A DNA stretch of 64,000 nt from Mycobacterium sp. OAS707 (GTDB taxonomy: Bacteria > Actinomycetota > Actinomycetes > Mycobacteriales > Mycobacteriaceae): NCBI RefSeq assembly GCF_014873705.1, contig NZ_JADBDS010000006.1, positions 490,799 to 554,798 on the forward strand, written 5' to 3'. Positions 1 through 12,047 of the stretch are shown here, one piece after another. The position numbers and the translations under genes are program-made. The notes below the pieces were generated by a model that had not been told where the DNA came from, searched no databases, and was given only the letters and a program-made list of their open reading frames with translations. How positions within the stretch are numbered: position 1 is the first letter of the stretch; each line of letters begins with the position of its first letter.

Positions 1-199
1 CGCGCCACCACTGCCGGGTGCTCCGGATCCGACGACAGCAAAACCGGCGCATCTTCCCCGTCGTATGCAGGCCGCGCCGCGGGTAGCGACCACGGCACCT
101 TGACGGGCATCTCTTCGGTGTACTGGACGTCACCGGTCAGCAGGTCAATTGCCTCGACCGGGACGAGCGAAGGACGACGAGGGTCGACCAGGACGACTG

Positions 200-203
<4 letters not shown>
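1..203 (-). CDS. mazG: MazG nucleotide pyrophosphohydrolase, N-terminal part (cut by window edge)
   Basis: Reading the minus strand from an ATG at 203 gives MTVVLVDPRRPSLVPVEAID and onward for 67 codons to the window edge. This matches the N-terminal extension typical of mycobacterial MazG, which precedes the NTP pyrophosphohydrolase domain. That catalytic domain lies outside the window. MazG hydrolyses (d)NTPs, including oxidised ones, as a house-cleaning enzyme. The ATG overlaps the mfd stop (ATGA at 203-200), so the two are probably translationally coupled, as in the mycobacterial mfd-mazG order. Identification rests on recalled sequence similarity of the N-terminus plus synteny. Confidence 0.85.
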
Positions 204-3856
<3,653 letters not shown>

Positions 3857-3910
3857 GATGAAGTCCATCCTAGGCAAGCGCCGAAGTGCTTGCCGGAGCG
3901 GGCAAAACCG

Positions 3911-4555
3911 CTACTCGTCGAGCAGCAGCGGATCGTCCTCCAGGTGGGCCAGGCCGTTCCAGCACAGGTTGACCAGATGCGCGGCCACGACTTCTTTCTT
4001 CGGCTCGCGCACGTCCAGCCACCACTGGGCCGTCATCGAAACGGACCCGACCAACGCCTGGGCGTACAGCGGCGCCATGTCCGGGTCCAGGCCGCGACGG
4101 GAGAAGTCGCCTGCCAGGATCGACGACACCTGGTTGACGGCGTCGTTGAGCAGGGTCGAATAGGTGCCCGACGTGATGGCGGCAGGCGAGTCGCGAATCA
4201 GGATGCGAAAGCCATCCGTGCGCTCCTCGATATACGTCAACAGCGCCAGCGCCACCCGCTCGATCCGCAGCCGGGAGCGGTTGTTGGTCATCCGGGTCAA
4301 CGAATTCGTGATGCCGTCCAGCAGCGCCGACATTTCGCGGTCGACCACGACGGCGTAGAGACCCTCCTTGCCGCCGAAGTGTTCGTAGACGACGGGTTTG
4401 GAGACGTTGGCGCGCTGCGCAATCTCCTCGATCGAGGTGCCCTCATACCCGCGCTCGGCGAACAGCGTTCGCGCGACGTCGATCAGCTGATGCCGTCGCT
4501 CGGCGCCGGTCATCCTGGCGCGGGGTGCTCGGACTTCCTTGTCGGGCGCTGCCAC
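3911..4555 (-). CDS. TetR-family transcriptional regulator (Rv1019-like)
   Basis: A 214-residue TetR-family DNA-binding protein. The helix-turn-helix sits at about residues 15-65 (RRHQLIDVARTLFAERGYEG, then SIEEIAQRANVSKPVVYEHF), followed by an all-helical ligand-binding domain. It precedes mfd on the same strand and lies next to tRNA-Gln and glmU. The same arrangement is known for Rv1019 in M. tuberculosis, where the regulator is reported to control itself and neighbouring genes. The ligand is unknown. The basic N-terminal arm (about 15 residues) before the HTH is typical of mycobacterial members. Confidence 0.93.
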   Translation of the reverse strand: MAAPDKEVRAPRARMTGAERRHQLIDVARTLFAERGYEGTSIEEIAQRANVSKPVVYEHFGGKEGLYAVVVDREMSALLDGITNSLTRMTNNRSRLRIERVALALLTYIEERTDGFRILIRDSPAAITSGTYSTLLNDAVNQVSSILAGDFSRRGLDPDMAPLYAQALVGSVSMTAQWWLDVREPKKEVVAAHLVNLCWNGLAHLEDDPLLLDE

Positions 4556-4598
4556 GTCTTCAGGCTAGTGCGTTCGACTAGCATCACGAGTTGATCAG

Positions 4599-4670
4599 TC
4601 CGTCGTGGTGTAATCGGCAGCACCTCTGATTTTGGTTCAGATAGTTCAGGTTCGAGTCCTGGCGACGGAG
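4599..4670 (+). tRNA. tRNA-Gln (anticodon TTG)
   Basis: A 72-nt cloverleaf. The acceptor arms are TCCGTCG (4599-4605) and CGACGGA (4663-4669), with discriminator G at 4670. The anticodon stem is TCTGA/TCAGA (4625-4629/4637-4641) with loop TTTTGGT. The anticodon is TTG at 4632-4634, reading CAA and, by wobble, CAG. The T arm contains GGTTCGAGTCC. CCA is not encoded. The glmU start codon lies only 4 nt beyond the mature 3' end. Confidence 0.95.
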
Positions 4671-4674
4671 CTTT

Positions 4675-6150
4675 ATGTCCAATGTGCACGGTGAGGCCGC
4701 TGTCCTGGTTTTGGCGGCCGGGGCAGGTACCCGCATGCGCTCGGACATCCCGAAGGTCTTGCACACGCTGGGCGGCCGCAGCATGCTCGCGCACGCCCTG
4801 CATTCGGTGGCCAAGGCGTCGCACGGGCAGCTCGTGGTCGTACTCGGCCACGACCGCGACCGGATAGCGCCCGCCGTCGCTGAGGTGGCCGACGAGCTGG
4901 GCAGGCCGATCCAGGTGGTCGTTCAGGAAGAGCAGCTGGGCACCGGGCACGCCGCGCAACGCGCGATGGCGGCGCTGCCCGACGACTTCGCCGGCGTCGT
5001 CGTCGTGACCTACGGTGACGTGCCGCTGCTGGACGCCGAGACGCTGGCCGGACTGATCGCCGCGCATACCGCCGAGAACGCTGCCGTGACGGTGCTGACC
5101 ACGACGGTGGCGGATCCGACCGGTTACGGGCGTGTTGTTCGCACCGCAGACGGCGAAGTGATCGCCATCGTCGAGCAGAAAGACGCAGGCCCGTCGGAGC
5201 TGACCATCCAGGAGATCAATGCCGGCGTCTACGCGTTCGACGCCGCCGCGTTGCGCTCAGCTCTTGGCAGGCTCAAGCCGCTGAACGCTCAACAGGAGCT
5301 GTACCTCACCGACGTCATCTCGATCGTCCGCTCGGATGGGCTCGTCGTGCGGGCCAAACACGTCGACGACTCCGCGCTGGTCGCCGGCGTCAACGACCGG
5401 GTGCAGCTGGCGGAGCTCGGAGCCGAACTCAACCGGCGCATCGTCGCCGCGCACCAGCGGGCGGGTGTGACGATCATTGATCCCGCAACGACGTGGATCG
5501 ACGTCGACGTGACCATCGGCCGCGACACGGTGATCCATCCGGGCACGCAGTTGCTCGGCGCGACGCGCATCGGTGGTCGCTGCCAGATCGGCCCCGACAC
5601 GACGTTGACCGACGTCACGGTCGGTGAGAAGGCGGTCGTGATGCGTACCCACGGCGGTCAGTCGCAGATCGGCGACGGCGCGGCCGTCGGACCCTTCGCG
5701 TATCTGCGGCCCGGCACCGTGCTGGGCGCCGAGGGCAAGCTCGGCGCGTTCGTCGAAACCAAGAACGCGACCATCGGCACCGGCACGAAGGTGCCGCACC
5801 TGACGTATGTCGGCGACGCCGACATCGGCGAGCACAGCAATATCGGTGCGTCGAGCGTGTTCGTCAACTATGACGGCGAGAACAAGAGCCGCACGACGAT
5901 CGGATCGCATGTGCGGACCGGTTCGGACACGATGTTCGTCGCGCCGGTGAATGTCGGCGACGGCGCCTACACCGGAGCGGGCACGGTGGTGCGCGAGGAC
6001 GTGCCGCCCGGTGCGCTGGCCATCTCGGCGGGCCCGCAGCGCAATATCGAGGGCTGGGTGTCGAAGAAGCGGCCCGGCTCGAAAGCCGCGGAGGCCGCGC
6101 GACGGGCTGCCGGCGAACAAACCGACGAGGACGACGCCGCAAAGCCGTGA
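4675..6150 (+). CDS. glmU: Bifunctional GlmU: N-acetylglucosamine-1-P uridyltransferase / glucosamine-1-P acetyltransferase
   Basis: A 491-residue enzyme that makes UDP-GlcNAc for peptidoglycan and the arabinogalactan linker. The N-terminal pyrophosphorylase domain has the LVLAAGAGTRMRS nucleotide loop (about residues 10-22). The C-terminal left-handed beta-helix has hexapeptide repeats and VFVNYDGENK near residue 400, the acetyltransferase active-site region. The tail is short and charged as in mycobacterial homologues. The start at 4675 is only 4 nt after tRNA-Gln, so the GGAG at 4667-4670 that could serve as ribosome binding site is the tRNA 3' end itself. A GTG at 4684 is an alternative start. 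Confidence 0.97.
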   Translation: MSNVHGEAAVLVLAAGAGTRMRSDIPKVLHTLGGRSMLAHALHSVAKASHGQLVVVLGHDRDRIAPAVAEVADELGRPIQVVVQEEQLGTGHAAQRAMAALPDDFAGVVVVTYGDVPLLDAETLAGLIAAHTAENAAVTVLTTTVADPTGYGRVVRTADGEVIAIVEQKDAGPSELTIQEINAGVYAFDAAALRSALGRLKPLNAQQELYLTDVISIVRSDGLVVRAKHVDDSALVAGVNDRVQLAELGAELNRRIVAAHQRAGVTIIDPATTWIDVDVTIGRDTVIHPGTQLLGATRIGGRCQIGPDTTLTDVTVGEKAVVMRTHGGQSQIGDGAAVGPFAYLRPGTVLGAEGKLGAFVETKNATIGTGTKVPHLTYVGDADIGEHSNIGASSVFVNYDGENKSRTTIGSHVRTGSDTMFVAPVNVGDGAYTGAGTVVREDVPPGALAISAGPQRNIEGWVSKKRPGSKAAEAARRAAGEQTDEDDAAKP

Positions 6151-6162
6151 GCCGGTTGCCGA

Positions 6163-6190
6163 TTGTTCGCAATCTGGCTACCCGTACGAT
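6163..6190 (+). promoter_or_regulatory. Candidate sigma-A-type promoter of the prs operon
   Basis: TTGTTC (6163-6168) and TACGAT (6185-6190) are separated by 16 bp. They lie 35 nt before the prs GTG in the only non-coding gap between glmU and prs. This rests on sequence resemblance only. Confidence 0.35.
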
Positions 6191-6224
6191 TAGGCGGTAA
6201 CGATCCCCAAGCAATGAGGGCACC

Positions 6225-7205
6225 GTGGGCACCGAGTGGACCGACAATCGCAAGAATCTGATGCTCTTCTCGGGTCGCGCGCACCCCGAGCTGGCCGAGC
6301 AGGTGGCCAAGGAGCTTGACACCCCAGTCACCGCGCAGACCGCACGGGACTTCGCGAACGGCGAGATCTTCGTCCGCTTCGACGAGTCTGTGCGCGGTTG
6401 CGACGCGTTCGTGCTGCAGAGCCATCCTGCGCCGCTGAACCAGTGGCTGATGGAACAGCTGATCATGATCGATGCGCTCAAGCGCGGCAGCGCCAAGCGG
6501 ATCACCGCGATCCTGCCGTTCTATCCGTATGCCCGCCAGGACAAGAAGCACCGCGGACGCGAACCGATCTCGGCGCGCCTGGTCGCCGACCTGCTCAAGA
6601 CCGCCGGCGCCAACCGGATCCTCACCGTCGATCTGCACACCGACCAGATTCAGGGGTTCTTCGACGGGCCCGTCGACCACATGCGTGCGCAGAACCTGCT
6701 GTGCGGCCACATCGCCGAGAACTACGCCGACCACGACATGGTCGTCGTCTCCCCCGACTCCGGCCGTGTCCGGGTCGCCGAGAAGTGGGCCGACGCGCTC
6801 GGCGGCGTGCCGCTGGCCTTCATCCACAAGACGCGTGACCCCCTGGTGCCCAACCAGGTGAAGTCCAACCGCGTCGTCGGCGACGTCAAGGGCAAGACCT
6901 GCATCCTGACCGACGACATGATCGACACCGGCGGCACGATCGCAGGCGCGGTCAAGCTGCTGAAGGACGACGGAGCGGGCGACGTCATCATCGCCGCGAC
7001 GCACGGCGTGCTGTCCGACCCGGCGGCCCAGCGCCTGGCCGAGTGCGGCGCCCGCGAGGTGATCGTCACCAACACGCTCCCGATCGGCGAAGACAAGCAG
7101 TTCCCGCAGCTGACCGTGTTGTCGATCGCACCGCTGCTGGCCAGCACCATCCGCGCGGTGTTCGAAAACGGTTCAGTCACAGGCCTTTTCGACGGGTCGG
7201 CGTAG
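6225..7205 (+). CDS. prs: Ribose-phosphate pyrophosphokinase (PRPP synthetase)
   Basis: A 326-residue class I PRPP synthetase that makes PRPP from ribose-5-phosphate and ATP for purine, pyrimidine, His, Trp, NAD and decaprenyl-phosphoribose synthesis. Visible signatures include the YARQDKKHRGREPIS flexible-loop region, the metal/ribose-binding DLHTDQIQGFF (about residue 140) and the PRPP-binding loop LTDDMIDTGGTIAG (about 230-243). It begins with GTG at 6225. Its TAG overlaps the arsC GTG by one base, indicating a prs-arsC-lipoprotein operon. Confidence 0.97.
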   Translation: MGTEWTDNRKNLMLFSGRAHPELAEQVAKELDTPVTAQTARDFANGEIFVRFDESVRGCDAFVLQSHPAPLNQWLMEQLIMIDALKRGSAKRITAILPFYPYARQDKKHRGREPISARLVADLLKTAGANRILTVDLHTDQIQGFFDGPVDHMRAQNLLCGHIAENYADHDMVVVSPDSGRVRVAEKWADALGGVPLAFIHKTRDPLVPNQVKSNRVVGDVKGKTCILTDDMIDTGGTIAGAVKLLKDDGAGDVIIAATHGVLSDPAAQRLAECGAREVIVTNTLPIGEDKQFPQLTVLSIAPLLASTIRAVFENGSVTGLFDGSA

Positions 7206-7558
7206 TGGCGGAAAGCTCGCGAAACGTCATCTATCACAACCCGAAGTGCTCGACATCGCGTAAGACCTTGGAACTGTTGCGGGAAAACGGCATCGAGCCG
7301 GAAGTCATCCAGTACCTGAAGACGCCGCCGTCGCGGGCCGAGCTGGTCAAGATGATCAACGACGCCGGCATCGACGTGCGCACCGCGGTACGCAAACGTG
7401 AAGCGCTGTATGACGAGCTCGGGTTGGCCGACGCATCGGATGACGAATTGCTCGATGCAATGGCCGAGCATCCGATCCTGATCGAGCGGCCCTTCGTCGT
7501 CACCGCAAAAGGCACTCGACTGGCCCGACCGATCGACGCGGTTCGCGAGATTTTGTGA
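7205..7558 (+). CDS. arsC: Arsenate reductase ArsC / Spx-family thioredoxin-fold protein
   Basis: A 117-residue ArsC-family protein. IYHNPKCSTSRKTLELLREN near the N-terminus contains the catalytic Cys in the ArsC context, and IERPFVVTAKG near the C-terminus is the usual substrate-loop motif. In characterised relatives it reduces arsenate with glutaredoxin-type thiols. No other ars gene is nearby, so its true role here is uncertain. It starts at GTG 7205, overlapping the prs stop by one base, and ends overlapping the next gene (GTGA at 7555-7558). Confidence 0.88.
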   Translation: MAESSRNVIYHNPKCSTSRKTLELLRENGIEPEVIQYLKTPPSRAELVKMINDAGIDVRTAVRKREALYDELGLADASDDELLDAMAEHPILIERPFVVTAKGTRLARPIDAVREIL

Positions 7559-8211
7559 GGTTGTCGCGTTGCGCGACTGCTGTCGCGGTTGTCGTCCTCA
7601 CCGCAACGGGTTGCGGCGCGAAAACCCCTGACTATCAATCAGTCTGGTCGACATCGGCCACCACGACGACCTCGACGACCGCCGCTGCCGCGCCGGTGCC
7701 CATCGCGCAGTTCCTCGAGGAAAACGGCGTCAAAGGAGATCCGGTCGCGCCGCAGAAGCTCACCGATCTGATCGTGACCATGCCGCAGCCGAAAGGTTGG
7801 ACGCAGTACAACAATCCGAACTTCGCACCGGGCACGCAGATGATCGCCAAGGGCGACACCTATCCCACCGCGATGCTGATCGTGTTCAAGCTGACCGGCG
7901 ACTTCGACGTCAACGAGGCGATCAAGCACGGCTACGCCGACGCGCAGCTATCGCAGAACTTCAAGCAGCTCAACGCATCTACAGCGAACTGGCACGGCTT
8001 CCCGTCGGCGATGATCGAGGGCAGCTACGACCTCAACGACCGTCGGATGCACAGCTACAACCGCATCGTGATCCCGACGACCGTACCGCCTGCCAATCAG
8101 CGCTACCTCGTTCAGTTCACGGTGACGGGTTACGCGGAGAAGGCCGCCGAGGAGGCCCCGGACATCGAGGCCGTGATCGGGGGCTTCGACGTCAAGGTGC
8201 CACCGAAGTAG
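7555..8211 (+). CDS. lpqT: LpqT/LpqN-type mycobacterial lipoprotein
   Basis: A 218-residue secreted lipoprotein. A short charged N-terminus and hydrophobic core are followed by the lipobox LTATGC, which gives a lipidated Cys at about residue 20. A Thr/Ala-rich linker precedes a globular domain with TMPQPKGWTQYNNPNF, typical of the LpqT/LpqN family. The position after prs matches Rv1016c (LpqT). Function is not established; related LpqN proteins have been linked to envelope lipid trafficking. Starts at GTG 7555 and overlaps the convergent deacetylase/glycosyltransferase gene by 20 nt at its 3' end. Confidence 0.85.
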   Translation: MRLSRCATAVAVVVLTATGCGAKTPDYQSVWSTSATTTTSTTAAAAPVPIAQFLEENGVKGDPVAPQKLTDLIVTMPQPKGWTQYNNPNFAPGTQMIAKGDTYPTAMLIVFKLTGDFDVNEAIKHGYADAQLSQNFKQLNASTANWHGFPSAMIEGSYDLNDRRMHSYNRIVIPTTVPPANQRYLVQFTVTGYAEKAAEEAPDIEAVIGGFDVKVPPK

Positions 8212-10288
8212 GAGCGGTCAGGGTGCCGAGACGGCGCATGGCGTGCCAACGCAGCCGCACCCCGTAGAACGCCGATGCGACGGACTGGATCACCACGAGG
8301 TACATCATCTGCCGGTAGACGATCTGTTGCAGCGGCATGGTCCACAGCGGTCGTAGCGATTCGCGATCCAAGCGGAATGCGTATGCCGCACATGCCAGTT
8401 GGGCCAAAAGAAAGCCGAACCAAGTGGCCCAGATGATTACGACGTCCTCGGTGAAGAACGAGAAGCCTGCGGCGACGTCCACCACGGGAGCGGTCAGCGG
8501 CAGCAGGACCTGAAAGAGCAGCAGATAGGGCAGCCCACGGCGGCCGAGCTTGCCGGGCCGACCTCCTTCGACGACGGCGTGCCGGTGCTTCCACATCGAC
8601 TGCAGAGTCCCGTAGCACCAGCGGTAGCGCTGTCGCCAAAGTTGCGTGAGGGTGGCGGGGGCTTCGGTCCACGCCACCGCATTGGGCGCATACACGACGC
8701 GCCAGCCATCGCGGCACAACGCCATCGTGAGGTCGGTGTCCTCGGCCAGCGTTTCGTCGCTGACTCCACCGACTGCTTCGATCGCAGAGCGGCGGAACGC
8801 GCCGATAGCGCCCGGCACGGTCGGCATGCATTGCAGGACATCGAACATGCGGCGGTCGAGGTTGAAGCCCATCACGTATTCCAGGTGCTGCCATGACCCG
8901 AGTAGGCCGTCGCGGTTGGCCACCTTCGTATTTCCCGACACCGCACCGACTTCGGGATCGGCAAACGGTTTTACCAGCTCGCGCAGCGTATCCGGCTCGA
9001 ACACCGTGTCACCGTCAACGAGGACGAGCGTTTCGTATCGCGCCGCTGCGATGCCGGCGTTGAGTGCTGAGGGCTTGCCCCCGTTTTCTTTGCGAATCAA
9101 CGTGACGCGGTCCAGGTTCAGCGAGCGCACGATGTCACTCGTGTCGTCGGTCGAGCCGTCGTCTACCACGATCACTTCGTAAGTTGGGTAGTCCAAGCTG
9201 GTCAGCGATCGCACGCACGCTTCGATGCCGAGACGTTCATTGAAAGCCGGCACCACGATTGTGACGCCAGGCAATGAATCCAGCTGTTGCACGGTGGTTT
9301 TGGTGCGCTTGGCGTGCCCTCGGGCATAGACGATGAGAATGGCGATGCGGAGAAGCGCCAACACCCCGGCAGTTATGAAGAACAGCTTCAGCACGAATGC
9401 GAACCACAACGAGAGCTGGACGACAGCGAGTGTGACTGTGCCGCGCATGCGCTGTCCCGCGGTCGCCGGAATCCATGGCGATTGATCGCCCGTTGCCCGA
9501 GTTATCGTGGTGAATTGGAAACCGCGTGCCTGCAGCGCAGGAATCAGCTTCTCCAGCGCTGCAACGGTTTCCGACCGGTCACCACCGCCGTCGTGAAACA
9601 TCAGCACGGCTCCGTTGTCGCCTTGCGGCGTGGCTGAGGCCACGATCTTGTCCACCCCGGGACGCGCCCAGTCCTTGGTATCCCGATCGGTCAGCACGAC
9701 CAGGTAAGGGCCGATACCGGATACCGAATGCCAAATCGGATAGTTGATGTCGGCGATCTCGGAGGAGAACGGGGGCCGCATGAGATGGGTCATATACCCG
9801 GTCGCCGCCGCGATCGCGTACTGCGTTTGATCCAGTTCGAGCCGTCGCTGCCAGCGCGGGATGGCACCGAGGTCGGAATGCGTGAAGGTGTGCACACCGA
9901 TTTCGTCGCCGTCGCGCACCATGCGTTGAAGCACATCGGTACGGCCTGGAATTCTCGACCCGATCACGAAAAATGTTGCAGGGACTTCGAACCGCTCGAG
10001 CACCCCGAGTATCCGGCCGGTTTCGGCGTCGGGGCCGTCGTCGAATGTCAGCGCGATTGTCTTGGGCGGTAGTCGCACGCCGCGCCGGTCAATCGCCTCG
10101 CCGTTGAGAATCGGGCCGCCCTGGATCACCGCGTCGGGAACGTGGTCAGCGGTGCCATCGGTCATGTAGTGCTTGGGCTGCTCCCCGCGATGGCCGCCGG
10201 TTACCGCGGCCACTCCCAGCATCATCACCACGCCGATGAGAATCGCCGTCAGCAGAAGCCAGTGCGATTTTGGTGTGGGCCGGCTCAC
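8192..10288 (-). CDS. Bifunctional polysaccharide deacetylase (NodB) - family 2 glycosyltransferase fusion
   Basis: A 698-residue membrane protein. TM helix 1 is at about residues 10-28. A NodB/CE4 domain follows, with TFDDGPD (catalytic and metal Asp 83/84) and the metal-binding HTFTH (His 133/137). A membrane segment lies at about 288-322. Then comes a processive GT2 domain: VVPAFNE (346-351), DDGST (376-380), VDGDT (424-428), ED (516-517) and QRYRW (553-557). Further TM helices are C-terminal. The motif set resembles PgaC/chitin-synthase-like polymerases, so an N-acetylhexosamine-type polymer synthesised and deacetylated by one protein is plausible. The polymer is unknown. The start overlaps the upstream Pro-rich gene stop (ATGA). 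Confidence 0.9.
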   Translation of the reverse strand: MSRPTPKSHWLLLTAILIGVVMMLGVAAVTGGHRGEQPKHYMTDGTADHVPDAVIQGGPILNGEAIDRRGVRLPPKTIALTFDDGPDAETGRILGVLERFEVPATFFVIGSRIPGRTDVLQRMVRDGDEIGVHTFTHSDLGAIPRWQRRLELDQTQYAIAAATGYMTHLMRPPFSSEIADINYPIWHSVSGIGPYLVVLTDRDTKDWARPGVDKIVASATPQGDNGAVLMFHDGGGDRSETVAALEKLIPALQARGFQFTTITRATGDQSPWIPATAGQRMRGTVTLAVVQLSLWFAFVLKLFFITAGVLALLRIAILIVYARGHAKRTKTTVQQLDSLPGVTIVVPAFNERLGIEACVRSLTSLDYPTYEVIVVDDGSTDDTSDIVRSLNLDRVTLIRKENGGKPSALNAGIAAARYETLVLVDGDTVFEPDTLRELVKPFADPEVGAVSGNTKVANRDGLLGSWQHLEYVMGFNLDRRMFDVLQCMPTVPGAIGAFRRSAIEAVGGVSDETLAEDTDLTMALCRDGWRVVYAPNAVAWTEAPATLTQLWRQRYRWCYGTLQSMWKHRHAVVEGGRPGKLGRRGLPYLLLFQVLLPLTAPVVDVAAGFSFFTEDVVIIWATWFGFLLAQLACAAYAFRLDRESLRPLWTMPLQQIVYRQMMYLVVIQSVASAFYGVRLRWHAMRRLGTLTAPTSVAP

Positions 10289-10863
10289 CGCTGTGGTCCA
10301 CGACCCGCCGGTGGCCCGTGCTGGTCCTTGGTGCCGTGGTTGCCTCCGGATTGACCAGGAGGTTGCACTGGCCGGTTCGCAGGCGTGGGCCGGACGGAGG
10401 GCTTGTGCGGCGTCGAGGTGGGAGTAGGCGAAACCGTAGCGGTAGCGGGCGTCGCCGGACCCGAAGATTCGGTTCGGGCTTGCTCAGCCGGCCGAGGTGT
10501 CGGTGGTGTCGGCGCAGCAGACGGGACTGCGGTCGCGGCGTCGCGCCCGACGGTCACCGGTGATCGGTTGCCGGGGTCGACGGCCGCTTGCGGGGGTTGC
10601 GAAACGTCCGAACGCGGTACCGGTGCGGTAGTGGAGCCTTCGCCCGCCGTCCCTCGTTGCGGGCGCAGACTTTCCCCGGCGGGCGGCGGCGCCGGTCGCG
10701 TCAGACCCGGCAACGGAACGCCGCCGACAAGTGACAGCACGGTCGCGGCGACCAAAATCAGGAGCAGCGCAGTCAATGCTCTGACGGCAACCCGGGCGGT
10801 CTTGACCCTGCGCCCGGTCGCGTCAACAAACACTGGGCTCGCAGCAATGCCCATAGTCGACAA
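10285..10863 (-). CDS. Single-pass membrane protein with long Pro/Thr/Ala-rich extracytoplasmic tail
   Basis: A 192-residue protein with a short basic N-terminus and one TM helix (about residues 25-48, ALTALLLILVAATVLSLVGG). About 140 residues of low-complexity Pro/Thr/Ser/Ala sequence follow, such as TPPTPRPAEQ. It is the first gene of a two-gene operon with the deacetylase-glycosyltransferase (ATGA overlap), so it may be a wall-spanning or scaffold partner for the polymer machinery. I chose the TTG at 10863 because GGGGGAA lies about 5 nt upstream. An ATG at 10854 is the alternative. No family recognised. Confidence 0.7.
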   Translation of the reverse strand: MSTMGIAASPVFVDATGRRVKTARVAVRALTALLLILVAATVLSLVGGVPLPGLTRPAPPPAGESLRPQRGTAGEGSTTAPVPRSDVSQPPQAAVDPGNRSPVTVGRDAATAVPSAAPTPPTPRPAEQARTESSGPATPATATVSPTPTSTPHKPSVRPTPANRPVQPPGQSGGNHGTKDQHGPPAGRGPQR

Positions 10864-11039
10864 GATGTTCCCCCATATATCGCCGATTTACGGTGATCCC
10901 CAATGGTGGACTTTAAACGTTGCAGGCCAGGGTTTGGTTGTGTTAGCAAAATTTGCCATGGACATTTCCGGCGAGGTTCGTTTTCGACCTCCGATGACCG
11001 ACTGCGGGAAATTCAATGACCCGCATTAGGGTGAGCGCC

Positions 11040-11909
11040 ATGACTGACTGGACCGCTGCGGATCTGCCTTCGTTCTCCGGACGCACCGTGATCGTCACGG
11101 GGGCCAACAGTGGCCTGGGCCTGGTCACCGCCCGAGAGCTCGCCCGCGTCGGTGCCAAGACCATTCTGGCCGTTCGCAACACCGCCAAGGGCGACGAAGC
11201 CGCCGCCACGATGACCGGTGATGTCGAGGTTCGCAAGCTTGACCTGCAGGATCTGTCCTCGGTGCGGACATTTGCTGACGGCGTCGACAATTTCGACGTT
11301 CTGGTCAATAACGCGGGCATTATGGCGGTGCCATACGCGCAGACTGTCGACGGCTTCGAAAGCCAGATCGGCACCAACCATCTGGGCCACTTCGCGCTGA
11401 CCAATCTGCTGCTGCCCAAGATCAGCGACCGGGTGGTGACGGTCGCGTCGATGATGCACCTGATCGGCCGGATCAACCTCAACGACCTGAACTGGAAGTC
11501 GCGGCCCTATTTGGCGTGGCCGGCCTACGGGCAGTCGAAGCTGGCCAACCTGCTGTTCACCAAGGAACTGCAACGTCGTCTCGATGCCGCGGGGTCACGG
11601 GTGAAGGCGATCGTTGCGCATCCCGGATATTCGGCGACCGAACTTCAGTCGCACTCGACGGGTGTTTTCGGCAGGGTGTTTCAGGCCGGCAACTCGCTGA
11701 TGGCCACGACCGCCGAGTTCGGCGCCCGCCAGACGTTGTACGCGGCGTCACAGGATCTGCCCGGCAACGCGTACATCGGTCCCCGCTTGGCGTTTTGGGG
11801 CGCCACTGGGCCGACACCACTGCGCAGCCCGCTGGCCCGCGACGCCAAGAAGGCGACCGCGCTTTGGGAACTGTCTGAGCAGCTCACGGACGTCAAATTC
11901 CCATTCTGA
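11040..11909 (+). CDS. Short-chain dehydrogenase/reductase (retinol-dehydrogenase-like SDR)
   Basis: A 289-residue classical SDR. The cofactor loop is TGANSGLG (about residues 18-25), followed by NNAGIM, a catalytic Ser in TVASMMH, and YGQSK with catalytic Tyr and Lys. The Arg in AVRNTAKG after the second beta strand suggests NADPH. The substrate is unknown; mycobacteria carry many such oxidoreductases. I chose the ATG at 11040 (MTDWTAADL) rather than 11016 because AGGGTGAG precedes it at suitable distance. It is monocistronic, with a 176-nt gap upstream and 137 nt before rplY. Confidence 0.88.
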   Translation: MTDWTAADLPSFSGRTVIVTGANSGLGLVTARELARVGAKTILAVRNTAKGDEAAATMTGDVEVRKLDLQDLSSVRTFADGVDNFDVLVNNAGIMAVPYAQTVDGFESQIGTNHLGHFALTNLLLPKISDRVVTVASMMHLIGRINLNDLNWKSRPYLAWPAYGQSKLANLLFTKELQRRLDAAGSRVKAIVAHPGYSATELQSHSTGVFGRVFQAGNSLMATTAEFGARQTLYAASQDLPGNAYIGPRLAFWGATGPTPLRSPLARDAKKATALWELSEQLTDVKFPF

Positions 11910-12047
11910 TTTGGGTGTGAGCCGCCTCCCGCGCTAACCTCGTTGGCAATCACGGCGAGGGTGGCCCGGCCACCGTTATCGACGCGAGCCTCTTTCAAGC
12001 GGTGCGCCCTTGCTGTGCTGAGCACACGACACAGGAGCAACACCGAA

